This document shows positions 16,587 to 25,705 of a stretch of DNA of 58,994 nucleotides, in pieces. The translations under genes were made by a program, and so were the position numbers. The DNA comes from an uncultured Odoribacter sp. (GTDB taxonomy: Bacteria > Bacteroidota > Bacteroidia > Bacteroidales > Marinifilaceae), in contig CALUKF010000013.1 in NCBI GenBank assembly GCA_944321145.1, positions 1 to 58,994 on the forward strand, read 5' to 3'. The stretch's first letter is position 1; each line of letters begins with the position of its first letter. A model generated the notes under the pieces. The model was not told the DNA's origin. It worked only from the letters and a program-made list of their open reading frames with translations, and ran no database searches.

Positions 16587-19500
16587 ATGAGAAAAAGACC
16601 AGAAAGTGATTGTTTCAATTGGCAGTTGCGCTTAAAAGATGTTAAGCGCAGGCTATGCCGCTGTGCAGTGTTCGCATGCATGCTCCTCTTGCCCGGAATC
16701 GTTTTGGGGCAGGAGCAAAAAGTGACGCTCAATTTCAAGGACGCGCAAGTGCAGGATGTCCTCAAGGAAATTAACCGGCAGACGGGGCTGGATTTCGTGT
16801 ACAATCTGACGCAATTGCAGGAGATCAATCCCGTGACGGTGCAAGTGGAAAACGTGACGGTGGACGAGGCACTGAAGATGTTGCTGGAGGGGACGGGGTT
16901 TGAGCACCGGTATGAGCTGGGATCCATCGTAATCCGGCGCAAAGGGACAAGCCCGGAACCACAAAACTTGAAACAACTGAACGGGCACGTGACGGACAGG
17001 CAGGGCAACCCGCTGCCGTGGGCAACGGTCATCGTCAAAGGAACCACCATTGGCGTGGTCACTGACACGGAAGGACGCTTCACCTTGGCAGTGCCTGCCG
17101 ACAATGCCGGGGAATTGGTGGTTTCATACGTGGGCATGCGAACCGCCACGGTGAAAGGACAGGAGGGCAAAGACATGCACATTGTCCTGGACATGGACTC
17201 CGAACAGATGGATGAAGTGGTCATCACAGGCTACCAGGTCATTGACAAAAAGAAATCAACGGTATCCAATACCGTCTTGAAAATGGACGACATCATGGTG
17301 CAGGGAGCCGCCTCGCTTGACCAAATGCTGGAAGGACGGGTGCCGGGCATGGTGCTGATGTCCAACTCCGGCGAAGTAGGCGTTGTGCCCAAGATCCGCA
17401 TCCGGGGCACTTCCACGTTGGTCGGCAACCGGGAACCGCTGTGGGTCGTAGACGGCATCATCGTGCAAGACCCCGTGCCCATCAGCGCAGAAGAGTTGAA
17501 CGACCCGGATTACATCAACCGCATCGGGAATGCCATTGCCGGCTTGAACCCCCAAGACATTGAACGCATCGACATCCTGAAGGATGCCGCCGCGACTGCC
17601 CTCTACGGAGTGAAGGCTGCCAACGGGGTGATTGTCATCACCACCAAGAAAGGGCGCGTGGGACCTCCCCTCATCACTTACAACATGACCACGACCTTCC
17701 GCCAACGGCCGCGGTATACTGACCGGAACATCAATTTGATGAACTCAAAAGAGCGCGTTCAGTTCTCACGGGAACTCAATGAACAACATTATGTATTTGA
17801 GGGAGCCATCAATTACGTGGGGTACGAAGGCTTGCTGCACCAACTTTACAGCCACGAAATCAATGACGATCAATTTAATGCAGAAGTGGCAAAACTGGAG
17901 ACCGAAAACACAGACTGGTTCAAATTGCTTACCGGCGATTCCTTTTCCCACCAACATACCGTGAGCATCTCCGGCGGCTCTGAAGAAACCCGCTATTATG
18001 CATCCATCGGTTTCACGCGGGACAACGATGTCATCAAAGACAACCACAACCAACGCTACACGGCTGTCTTGAACTTAGAAAGCTCGTTGACCGACTGGCT
18101 GTACGCCTCGTTCCAACTGCAAGGAAACGTCAGCGAACGGAGGTATTACCAAGACGGGCTTGCCCCTATCGACTATGCCTACAACACCAGCCGTGCAATC
18201 CCGGCTTATGACGACGAGCATGATTATTTCTATTACAACAGATTAATCACCGGCAGCAGCAATGTCACCAGAAAGTTCAACATCCTGAATGAACTGGAAA
18301 ACAGCTACCAAGACCAACATACTTCCGGGCTGACTGTAACAGCCAACTTGCGGTTCAATTTCACCCCTTGGCTGAACGCCAATGCTATCCTCTCGTATAC
18401 AAACAGCAATGCAGAAATTGAAGGCTATTGGGGCGAGAAGACCTTCCACGCGGCAGAGCTTCGCGGGGCGGAATACGGGGAAGCTGTTCCTTCTAATTCC
18501 CTCATGCCTTACGGCGGAGAATTAAGCCACAACGAGACCCGTAGCAACACTTATACTTTCCGTTTCCAAGCGAATGCCAACAAATACTTCGGCACACATG
18601 AGCAGCACAACATCAACGCGAGCGCAGGTTTTGAGATGAATTCCACCAAGTACGTCGGCTACACGCGCAGTGACCGAGGGTATTATCCCGACCGGGGAAA
18701 GCAATTCATGGCAAACATCAATATCGAGGAGTATCCGGATTACGGAGACTGGCTGTCACGCAACGTGCCCGTGCTATCGGATGAATTAACCAACATCCTG
18801 TCGGGCTATGCCACAGTAGCTTACAGCTACCGCAACCTGTTCACCGTGAGTGCCAATGCCCGCGTGGACGGTTCCAACCGCTTCGGCGACCAAAGCAATG
18901 ACAAATTCTTGCCCATTTGGTCGCTCTCTGCCAACTACAACATTGCCGACCATGAGTTTTTCAAACGGGATTGGCTAAATTACTTCACGTTCAAGTTCTC
19001 GTTCGGATACCAAGGGAACATGCTGGACAGCGAATCGCCCGTGTTGTTAATCAACAAACTGCCCATGGATTCCTACTATAATGAAATGGAGGCTGAGGTC
19101 AGCACTTACCCCAATCCCAACCTAAAATGGGAAAAGACTTCCTCGCTGAATGCGGGATTGACCTTCGCCTTGCTTGACAACCGCATCCAGATGGAAACAG
19201 AATATTACTACAAACATACGAAAAATGCCTTCATGACCAAAAAAGTGGCAACCATGAACGGCGTGAATTCTTACACCATCAATGGTGGAGACATTGAAAA
19301 CCAAGGGTACAGCGTGAGCCTCACAGCCATCCCCATCCGGAACAATGACTGGAACTGGGTGCTCTCAACCTCTTTCTCCAGAGACTACAACAAGGTCAAC
19401 AGCGATCCCAGCTCCCAGACTTACGAATACACTGAGTTTCTGAACGGGACAGCCCTTGTGGAGGGAAAGGCAGTCAATACATTCTACTCCTATGAATTCC

Positions 19501-20183
19501 TCGGGTTGAATCCCGTGGACGGAGGTCCGATGTTCAACGATTACGAAGACCAGAAATACGAATTATACGGTTTGGACAAATACCACACTATCACCAAGGT
19601 GCTGAAACCCTCAGGACGCCGGGAACCTTACATGTCCGGGAGCTTGACGACTTCCTTGCGCTACAAGAACTGGCGATTAAATGCCGCTTTCCCCTACAGC
19701 TTGGGAGCCAAAACCCGCTTGTTCCGCATGTTTGACAAGAGCCTTTCGCCGGAAAACAACGTGCACCGCGATTTCTTGAACCGCTGGAAAGAACCCGGAG
19801 ATGAAAAGCACACCAACATTCCAGCCCTGCTTTCCTATAGCTCCAACAGCTATTGGAATTACATGGGGCATTATTCCGCTGGCATGTTTGAGGACATTGA
19901 AACATTTGCCACCAGTGCATGGGAAATGTACGACTATTCGGACATCCGGGTAGTGAGTGCCAATTACCTGAAATGCTCCAGCCTGAGCCTCACGTATGAA
20001 TTCGATCAAAAGTTACTGGAACGCACCAGTTTGTCACGGGTAGCCATCACGCTTTCCGGAACGAATCTGTTCACCATCTGTTCCAGCAAACTGAACGGGC
20101 AAACACCGACACAAGGCGGCTTCAGCGAAATCCAATTGTCCGACCGCCCCACGTATTCTTTGGGATTGAGTGTTTCATTTTAA
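16587..20183 (+). CDS. SusC/RagA family TonB-linked receptor with STN domain
   Basis: A 1198-residue outer-membrane transporter. After a long signal region (to about residue 41), an STN domain at 45-107 (VTLNFKDAQVQDVLKEINRQ) should signal to FecR. A carboxypeptidase-regulatory-like beta domain lies at 130-215, the plug at about 225-345 with the SusC marks RIRGTSTLVG and PLWVVDGIIVQDP, and the barrel continues to a final aromatic end (SLGLSVSF). It forms the pore under the SusD lid. The substrate is unknown; nearby peptidases suggest peptides. SusD starts 13 bases later. Confidence 0.95.
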   Translation: MRKRPESDCFNWQLRLKDVKRRLCRCAVFACMLLLPGIVLGQEQKVTLNFKDAQVQDVLKEINRQTGLDFVYNLTQLQEINPVTVQVENVTVDEALKMLLEGTGFEHRYELGSIVIRRKGTSPEPQNLKQLNGHVTDRQGNPLPWATVIVKGTTIGVVTDTEGRFTLAVPADNAGELVVSYVGMRTATVKGQEGKDMHIVLDMDSEQMDEVVITGYQVIDKKKSTVSNTVLKMDDIMVQGAASLDQMLEGRVPGMVLMSNSGEVGVVPKIRIRGTSTLVGNREPLWVVDGIIVQDPVPISAEELNDPDYINRIGNAIAGLNPQDIERIDILKDAAATALYGVKAANGVIVITTKKGRVGPPLITYNMTTTFRQRPRYTDRNINLMNSKERVQFSRELNEQHYVFEGAINYVGYEGLLHQLYSHEINDDQFNAEVAKLETENTDWFKLLTGDSFSHQHTVSISGGSEETRYYASIGFTRDNDVIKDNHNQRYTAVLNLESSLTDWLYASFQLQGNVSERRYYQDGLAPIDYAYNTSRAIPAYDDEHDYFYYNRLITGSSNVTRKFNILNELENSYQDQHTSGLTVTANLRFNFTPWLNANAILSYTNSNAEIEGYWGEKTFHAAELRGAEYGEAVPSNSLMPYGGELSHNETRSNTYTFRFQANANKYFGTHEQHNINASAGFEMNSTKYVGYTRSDRGYYPDRGKQFMANINIEEYPDYGDWLSRNVPVLSDELTNILSGYATVAYSYRNLFTVSANARVDGSNRFGDQSNDKFLPIWSLSANYNIADHEFFKRDWLNYFTFKFSFGYQGNMLDSESPVLLINKLPMDSYYNEMEAEVSTYPNPNLKWEKTSSLNAGLTFALLDNRIQMETEYYYKHTKNAFMTKKVATMNGVNSYTINGGDIENQGYSVSLTAIPIRNNDWNWVLSTSFSRDYNKVNSDPSSQTYEYTEFLNGTALVEGKAVNTFYSYEFLGLNPVDGGPMFNDYEDQKYELYGLDKYHTITKVLKPSGRREPYMSGSLTTSLRYKNWRLNAAFPYSLGAKTRLFRMFDKSLSPENNVHRDFLNRWKEPGDEKHTNIPALLSYSSNSYWNYMGHYSAGMFEDIETFATSAWEMYDYSDIRVVSANYLKCSSLSLTYEFDQKLLERTSLSRVAITLSGTNLFTICSSKLNGQTPTQGGFSEIQLSDRPTYSLGLSVSF

Positions 20184-20196
20184 AAATTAAGGTCTT

Positions 20197-21747
20197 ATGA
20201 AAAATATACTGATTATTGGAATCTTGGTCTTCTCCCTCTGCTCCTGCAACACGTTCTTAAAAGAATACTCGCAAGGGCTGGCAAGGGTGGAAACGGTCAG
20301 CGACTTGGACGAACTTCTATTAGGCGCGGCTTATCATCAGAAGGCTTATTATTATCAACTAAACTATGTGCCTTATGCAGAAGGCACTCCGCTGAACATA
20401 TTCGTCCACTTCATGTCGGATGAATTGCGCCAGAACGATGCCTCCAACTACGGCGACACGCAAGGAGCCATGGAATCCATGTTCGGCTATTTCACCTGGC
20501 AACGGGACGTAGGCATCAATCCCTTAGGCACCAGCATCGGCGCGGAAGGCACGGATTGGACAAAAATCTACGGATATATCAACGTGGTCAACATGGTCAT
20601 TGACGAGCTGAAGGAAGTAGATGCAATGACAGACGAAGAAGCGGCAGACAAAATACGCATTGAGGGAGAAGCCTACTTTTTGCGGGCACTCTACTATTTC
20701 CAATTGGTCAACCTGTACGCAAAACCGTACACTCCTTCGGAAGCGGCAACAACCACAGGCATTCCGTTGAAACTGACCTCCTACATCGAGGACAAGGAGT
20801 ACACATGCAGCAGCGTGGCTGCCGTATACGAACAAATTATCCGCGACCTGGAAAGGGCGGAATCCTGCTTGCTTGAAACCCCACGCAAGAGCGTCTACCG
20901 GGCTGACATCAACGCTACTTATTTGCTAATGAGCCGCGCATACCTCTACATGCAGGACTATCCCAATGCAAAAAAATACGCGCAACTTGTGCTTGACCGC
21001 AACAATTACCTAACGGACTTGCGCACTTTTGACGGCACAGACAATGTGTTCACGGCAGACAACGGCGAAGTGCTCTTTTCCATGGGCGGGCATTTGCTGT
21101 CCAATTACATGTACGGCACTGACGATACCCCGGAGAATTATCCATTTTACGTATCGGAAGACCTTGCCAATGCTTTTGCCCCAGACGACTTGCGCAAAAG
21201 GCTTTACATCTGTGAAACGCCGGGATATGGCTATACATACAAGAAAATCTATTGGGGACAAGCTCACTATGGTTCTCCTTGCACGGTGTCGGACAACTTC
21301 CTGTTCCGCACCTCAGAGGCTTACTTGAACTTAGCCGAGGCTGCAGCCTTTGACAACGACGAAGCAACCGCCCGGCAAATGCTGGGAGAATTGCAGGCGA
21401 AACGCTTCAATACAGCTCCAACCATCACGGCAAGCAGCAATGACTTGATTGACCTCATCCGGGAAGAACGCCAGCGCGAATTATGCCTGGAGGGGCACCG
21501 TTGGTTTGACCTGCGCCGCTACATGGCTTGCGAAGCCTACCCATGGACAAAAACCATCACCCACCCCTATACAGAATTTTCTGACATGACTTGGGAACCT
21601 TCCCGGAGGCGTGTTTTCGAGCTTCCGCCAAATGATGAAGCCTATACCTTGGCTTTCCCCCGAGAAGTGCTGGATTTCCAAAGCAGTTTGAATACCAATA
21701 ACCGACCAGACCGCCTGCCCGTCTCATCGGAAGAATTTGAAGAATAA
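20197..21747 (+). CDS. RagB/SusD family nutrient-binding lipoprotein
   Basis: A 516-residue surface lipoprotein with lipobox SLCSC (Cys17). It shows SusD features: helical repeats around residues 125-260 (EGEAYFLRALYYFQLVNLYA, AYLYMQDYPNAKKYAQLVL) and a C-terminal REERQRELCLEGHRWFDLRR. It is the substrate-capturing lid for the preceding SusC. The operon holds no glycoside hydrolase, unlike a classical glycan locus. Confidence 0.95.
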   Translation: MKNILIIGILVFSLCSCNTFLKEYSQGLARVETVSDLDELLLGAAYHQKAYYYQLNYVPYAEGTPLNIFVHFMSDELRQNDASNYGDTQGAMESMFGYFTWQRDVGINPLGTSIGAEGTDWTKIYGYINVVNMVIDELKEVDAMTDEEAADKIRIEGEAYFLRALYYFQLVNLYAKPYTPSEAATTTGIPLKLTSYIEDKEYTCSSVAAVYEQIIRDLERAESCLLETPRKSVYRADINATYLLMSRAYLYMQDYPNAKKYAQLVLDRNNYLTDLRTFDGTDNVFTADNGEVLFSMGGHLLSNYMYGTDDTPENYPFYVSEDLANAFAPDDLRKRLYICETPGYGYTYKKIYWGQAHYGSPCTVSDNFLFRTSEAYLNLAEAAAFDNDEATARQMLGELQAKRFNTAPTITASSNDLIDLIREERQRELCLEGHRWFDLRRYMACEAYPWTKTITHPYTEFSDMTWEPSRRRVFELPPNDEAYTLAFPREVLDFQSSLNTNNRPDRLPVSSEEFEE

Positions 21748-21759
21748 AAACACAATGCC

Positions 21760-22650
21760 ATGAAAAAGAGTTACTATATTTTGATATTATGCGTACTGAG
21801 CCTTGCCGCTTGCAGCAAGGAAGACGAACTGACCCCCAGCGAGCCGGGAATGAATTATTTCGCCGTCCCGGCAAATGCCACAGACGCAGAATCCGTCCTC
21901 CGCAGGGACTTTTACGAACAACATGGGGTGCATCTCTTGTTTAACGACACTTTGTACCACGAACTGAGCGGATATTACTCGGACGGCACGCCCTATTACA
22001 CCACGGAACTCCTTGACATCAGGTATTCCATGACCAATCAAGATTTGACAGAAATGACGTATGACTACATCACGGACATCGAAGAACAACGCGAGGCGGC
22101 AGCCATTGTCGAGGAATACATTCTCCCGCATCTGGGAGAAAACCTGCTCCCCTACTCTATGCTCTTAATCCGAAACCTCCAAGTGCAGGATTGGGGCATA
22201 TTGTCGCCAAGTTCCCTTTATGAAGGAGAACGTTGCCTTGCCATCAATGCCGGCAGCATGCTTGGCATCCCGGAAAGCGAAGTCCAAACCATGTGCAACG
22301 ACATCTTTTACGCTTTGGTTTACAGCAAATTGGAATACGAAACGGCTGCACTGGAAGATTTTTACGCTTACAGCATGGAATACTACGGGTTGTATTTTTC
22401 AGATTTGGGGATAAACTTCATGCCCACCCCGGAAGAAGTTGCCTACATCAACTCTTTAGGATTTATTGGAGACGCTTATTCGTTAATGATGATGTTCCCA
22501 GCTTCTAGCTTAGACTTAAGCACTTATTTGCAGGCGATATTCTATGATACGGAAGAGAACTTCAAAGCCATGTATGCCGCCTACCCGGTCATTCTCGAAA
22601 AATACGATGTGCTAAAAGGAGTCATTAAAGAATTAGGTTTTAAATTTTAA
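21760..22650 (+). CDS. operon lipoprotein of unknown family
   Basis: A 296-residue lipoprotein (lipobox SLAAC, Cys18) starting 12 bases after SusD. The chain is acidic and rich in Tyr (RRDFYEQHGVHLLFNDTLYH near residue 48). The early part recalls the start of putative zinc-binding metallopeptidases found behind SusD genes, but no HExxH is present, so it may be an inactive relative or a separate binding protein. Its position suggests a surface accessory of the SusCD pair. Confidence 0.75.
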   Translation: MKKSYYILILCVLSLAACSKEDELTPSEPGMNYFAVPANATDAESVLRRDFYEQHGVHLLFNDTLYHELSGYYSDGTPYYTTELLDIRYSMTNQDLTEMTYDYITDIEEQREAAAIVEEYILPHLGENLLPYSMLLIRNLQVQDWGILSPSSLYEGERCLAINAGSMLGIPESEVQTMCNDIFYALVYSKLEYETAALEDFYAYSMEYYGLYFSDLGINFMPTPEEVAYINSLGFIGDAYSLMMMFPASSLDLSTYLQAIFYDTEENFKAMYAAYPVILEKYDVLKGVIKELGFKF

Positions 22651-22663
22651 ATGAAGAAACGAT

Positions 22664-23386
22664 ATGAAAAGAGTCATTTATATGGCATGTTGCGCATTGT
22701 GCATGTTAAACATGGGATGCGAAAAAGATGACGGGAGCGTCCTCCCCCAGATAAAACCGGAAGCAACGGGCACGTTCACCGACACCGACGGCACCGAATA
22801 CCCTTGGGTGCGTTACAATGGTTTGGACTGGATGGCTGCCAATTACAAAGGGGGCACGCCTTATTACGAAATCACAGACGAATGGGGTTTTGCTTTGTTT
22901 GCCGCAACCGAAGAAGCCATTGCCAATGTGGAGACTTACGGCAATCTCTACTCATACGATGATGCCGTTAACCTTGCCCCGGAAGGATGGCGTCTCCCGA
23001 CAGACGAAGATTGGCAGAAACTGGAACAAGCCATGGGCATGGATGCCGCCACCACCGGGCAAATCGGCTGGCGGGGCACTCCGGCAGGCGAATTGCTGCA
23101 ACAGGACGAAAGCGGCAGCGGGATGCACATGCTTCTGAGCGGCTGCATCAGTTTGCAAGCAAGCAGCATGGTCAGCCTAACATTCCGCTACCTGCACGTG
23201 TTCGGCTACTATTGGAGCAGCACGCTGGAGGAAACCTCTGCTGAAGGAAGGGTTGCCTACTACCGCCGGATAGGAACTATCAATTCCGGTGTAGAGCGCA
23301 ATCTGACGCTTACAGAGGAACACGCCTATTCCAATTCAACAAATAACAGATACATGAGCGTCCGCTATGTGCGCGATGCCCAATAA
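22664..23386 (+). CDS. FISUMP domain lipoprotein
   Basis: A 240-residue lipoprotein with Cys19 after a hydrophobic start (CMLNMGC). It carries the FISUMP pattern: DGTEYPWVRYNGLDWMAANY near residue 42, YGNLYSYDDAVNLAPEGWRL then PTDEDWQKLE, and a final MSVRYVRD. The domain is widespread on Bacteroidota and Fibrobacter surfaces, with no proven function. It starts 13 bases after the previous gene and is probably an exposed accessory lipoprotein. Confidence 0.85.
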   Translation: MKRVIYMACCALCMLNMGCEKDDGSVLPQIKPEATGTFTDTDGTEYPWVRYNGLDWMAANYKGGTPYYEITDEWGFALFAATEEAIANVETYGNLYSYDDAVNLAPEGWRLPTDEDWQKLEQAMGMDAATTGQIGWRGTPAGELLQQDESGSGMHMLLSGCISLQASSMVSLTFRYLHVFGYYWSSTLEETSAEGRVAYYRRIGTINSGVERNLTLTEEHAYSNSTNNRYMSVRYVRDAQ

Positions 23387-23402
23387 TAAAACAAGCACAA
23401 CC

Positions 23403-24611
23403 ATGAAAAGATTACTTTATTTATGCGCTGCGGCGTTGCTCTCATGCAACGCCTGCAGCACCCCCGAAGGCTATGCCATTCGGGGCAATTTCCCCGGATT
23501 GCAAGACGGCATGACAGTCACACTGAGAAGCCTGGAAGGAGACATGCCGCAAATTTTGGCACAAGACACGGTGCAAAACGGACAATTCGAGTTACGCGGC
23601 TACACCCCCTCGCCTGTGTATTGCGACTTGACCATCAACAACAAGAGCTACGGAGCAGTCTCCCAAATCGCACTCAACAAGGGAACTTACCTATTCCTGG
23701 ACAACTCGGAGATGCAAATGGAAGCCCCGCATTTTGACAGCCTCGCCTTCATTTCCCCCACGTATTCTGAAATCGAGAACCCCGATGTCAAAATCACAGG
23801 CGGCGCATTACAAGCAGAATACATCGCCTACAGGCAAGCATTGTACCCTTATGAACAGAAAGCCAAAATGCCCGGCGATAGCCTCTCCATATACTTTTTC
23901 AAGTACAACATGCAACAATGCCCACGAGAAGAGTATGTAAAAAAATACGACTATTTTTATCCGATTAAAGCAAGCGCAGAACGGCAAATGGACTCCGTGC
24001 GCATGGCATTCATCCGCCAGCACCCGACATCTCCGCTGTCGCTCTATCTTGCAGAAAAGTTGCTGAATACAAATTTTATTCGTACACAAGCCGAAGTGGA
24101 GGAATTAGCCCGATTAGGAGCAGCATCCCCAGACACCATCCGGCAAGCCCGTTTGGTGCATTATGTAAAGATAGCCAAAAAAGTATATAACGGCATCCCC
24201 TACCATGACTTGGAACTCACATTACCGGCTGGCAAAACAGTGAAACTGTCTGACTTGATCCAAACCGGGAGTTACACCCTTATCGACTTTTGGGCATCCT
24301 GGTGCGCCCCATGCCGGGCAGCAATACCGACCGTCCTGGAAACCTATAAACGCTACAACCGCCAGCAACTGAATGTCCTCAGCATTTCAATGGACGGAAC
24401 ACAAGCCGAGTGGAAACAAGCCATGGAAGAAGAAAACATGCCTTGGCAACAAGCTTGGGCAGGCAACGACGAAGCCATGGCTGCCGCCAGTCAAAACTAT
24501 AACATCACCACAATCCCCCGCCTCCTCCTCATATCTCCGGAAGGCAACGTGCTTTTCAGCACGCATGACGCAGAAGCCATGCGCTACACAATTAACCATC
24601 TACTCAAGTGA
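23403..24611 (+). CDS. TlpA-like thioredoxin lipoprotein with DUF4369 domain
   Basis: A 402-residue exported protein with a lipoprotein-like start (LLSCNAC, Cys18). Residues about 25-120 form a DUF4369 beta domain (YAIRGNFPGLQDGMTVTL), a helical linker follows, and the C-terminal thioredoxin domain has WCAPC with cysteines at 301 and 304. It should reduce or exchange disulfides in the periplasm or at the membrane, perhaps in imported peptides. I placed the start at 23403, 16 bases after the FISUMP stop; an ATG at 23367 lies inside that gene. It is last in the operon. Confidence 0.9.
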   Translation: MKRLLYLCAAALLSCNACSTPEGYAIRGNFPGLQDGMTVTLRSLEGDMPQILAQDTVQNGQFELRGYTPSPVYCDLTINNKSYGAVSQIALNKGTYLFLDNSEMQMEAPHFDSLAFISPTYSEIENPDVKITGGALQAEYIAYRQALYPYEQKAKMPGDSLSIYFFKYNMQQCPREEYVKKYDYFYPIKASAERQMDSVRMAFIRQHPTSPLSLYLAEKLLNTNFIRTQAEVEELARLGAASPDTIRQARLVHYVKIAKKVYNGIPYHDLELTLPAGKTVKLSDLIQTGSYTLIDFWASWCAPCRAAIPTVLETYKRYNRQQLNVLSISMDGTQAEWKQAMEEENMPWQQAWAGNDEAMAAASQNYNITTIPRLLLISPEGNVLFSTHDAEAMRYTINHLLK

Positions 24612-24625
24612 TTTTGCCATCACCC

Positions 24626-24662
24626 TTGCGGAGCCGCCCATTCCAATTAAGCGGCTCCGCAA
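24626..24662 (+). terminator. operon terminator
   Basis: TTGCGGAGCCGC (24626-24637), a 13-base loop and the perfect complement GCGGCTCCGCAA (24651-24662), followed by TTATTGTT. It lies 15 bases after the thioredoxin stop and should end the SusCD operon. Confidence 0.75.
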
Positions 24663-24698
24663 TTATTGTTGCTTGGCAATTATTTAAATCAATCCCGC

Positions 24699-24899
24699 CA
24701 CCATCTAAATACCACCTAAGTACAACCTCCGTACAATCCGGGTATTTCCCTTTCATCTTCCCCCGCCTTTCTGCGGAGTTTCTGCGGCGGGCGTCGCAGA
24801 AACTCCGCAGAAAGGTAACAGCAAGGTTGGAAAAAATACCCGGATTCCACCTAAGTACTACCCGGATAGCACTTGGATATTACCATTATATCATATCTG
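24699..24899. repeat. 11-bp phased array around a 21-bp perfect inverted repeat
   Basis: Left units CACCATCTAAA, TACCACCTAAG, TACAACCTCCG and TACAATCCGGG (24699-24742) repeat every 11 bases. Right units AAATACCCGGA, TTCCACCTAAG, TACTACCCGGA, TAGCACTTGGA and TATTACCATTA (24834-24888) do so in the same orientation. Between them lies a perfect 21-bp inverted repeat (arms 24766-24786 and 24795-24815, 8-base loop), and inside its left part TTTCTGCGGAG and TTTCTGCGGCG are again 11 apart. A 13-bp outer inverted repeat joins 24735-24747 with 24834-24846. Confidence 0.8.
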
Positions 24900-25245
24900 A
24901 CTGCCGTCTTTCTCCTCTATTCGTGTTTATCCCACCCCCTTTTCTCATTAATATTCAATGCTAATTAGTAAATAATTTTAACACAACCTCCTTATGCCTT
25001 CGCTGGAAAGCCAGTCGGGAGCAGCGGCTCAGCACAGGAGTATGCAAGGTGCAGGCAGCTTATGGGATGAGTAGAGGGTAAAAAACTATTGAATGCTATA
25101 ATAACGCCTTATAAAAAGGAAACAATCTATCAAAAACCATTGAATCAGGCATAAAGATACGCTAACAGCAAACATGCTACAACAAAATCTTTGTTTCTAT
25201 TTCATGTTTTCAAAACATTATTTATCTTTGCATTAGGAATAATAT
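24900..25245. other. gene-free stretch before the antitoxin gene
   Basis: No credible gene is seen. AT-rich sequence surrounds a GC-richer island (about 24990-25080) that I do not recognise; a 26-codon frame starting MPSLESQSG there has no supporting signal. A -7 element TATCTTTG at 25223-25230 precedes the antitoxin gene. Confidence 0.5.
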
Positions 25246-25260
25246 ATGGGAGGATGCAAT

Positions 25261-25551
25261 ATGAACACGATGAGTTTAAATGCAGAATTTTTTCGAGAAT
25301 TGAGTTACATCGCTGATGATGAGATTCTCATGAAGAAAGTGCTGAATTACATAAAAAAACAGGTATCATATCGGCAAAAAACAGATAAACAACATGCTTC
25401 GTCCATGCTTGCTGAGCAAGCAGAAGAATATCGTCCGCTGACTAAAGAAGAATTGATTGCCGATATAAATGAAATGTGCGAAAATGTAAAACAAATTCGT
25501 GCAGGAAAATTGAACGGAAGACCCGCAGAAGAATTGCTTTATGAATTGTAA
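25261..25551 (+). CDS. antitoxin-like small protein
   Basis: A protein of about 96 residues (MNTMSLNAEFFRELSYIADD) with acidic helices and the ending KQIRAGKLNGRPAEELLYEL, as seen in Bacteroidales antitoxin partners of RelE/ParE-type toxins. An ATG five codons upstream at 25246 is also possible; GGAGG at 25250-25254 would suit the 25261 start. Its stop overlaps the start of a toxin-like frame by 11 bases, the usual coupling in such pairs. The assignment rests on this arrangement and on similarity recalled from memory. Confidence 0.65.
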   Translation: MNTMSLNAEFFRELSYIADDEILMKKVLNYIKKQVSYRQKTDKQHASSMLAEQAEEYRPLTKEELIADINEMCENVKQIRAGKLNGRPAEELLYEL

Positions 25552-25681
25552 AATCATTGCTTATCCACTTTTTGAGCGCGCATTAAAAAAGTTGGCAAAA
25601 AAATACCACAAAATCTACTCGAAAGTAAGGACAACGCCGGGGATTCGCTCACTCACTTCCGTACCACTCTCATTTCCGTAA
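25541..25681 (+). pseudogene. truncated RelE/ParE-type toxin gene
   Basis: A frame overlapping the antitoxin end starts MNCKIIAYPLFERALKKLAK then KYHKIYS, a typical RelE/ParE toxin N-terminus (FER-LKKLAKKY). After about 27 codons it changes to unrelated sequence (RTTPGIRSLTSVPLSFP) and stops at 46 codons, whereas the family needs about 90-110. The catalytic C-terminal part is missing, so the toxin should be inactive. The junction is near 25620. Confidence 0.7.
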
Positions 25682-25691
25682 CGCCTGACTA

Positions 25692-25705
25692 ACGCTTGCA
25701 AGCGT
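25692..25705. repeat. 14-bp palindrome next to the toxin break
   Basis: ACGCTTGCAAGCGT is a perfect 14-bp palindrome about 70 bases after the point where toxin similarity ends. GTAACGCCTGA and CTAACGCTTGC (25678-25699) are 11 bases apart with 8 of 11 identical, faintly like the arrays elsewhere in the window. Confidence 0.5.

Noticed and set aside
24766-24815. Ends of an insertion sequence or MITE
   Set aside because: The perfect arms enclose only 8 bases, no target-site duplication is evident and no transposase is nearby.
24699-24899. CRISPR array
   Set aside because: The units are 11 bases with no spacers between them, and no cas genes are near.
24990-25080. Structural RNA such as tmRNA or an RNase P piece
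   Set aside because: No conserved motif of such RNAs is present and the island is under 100 bases.
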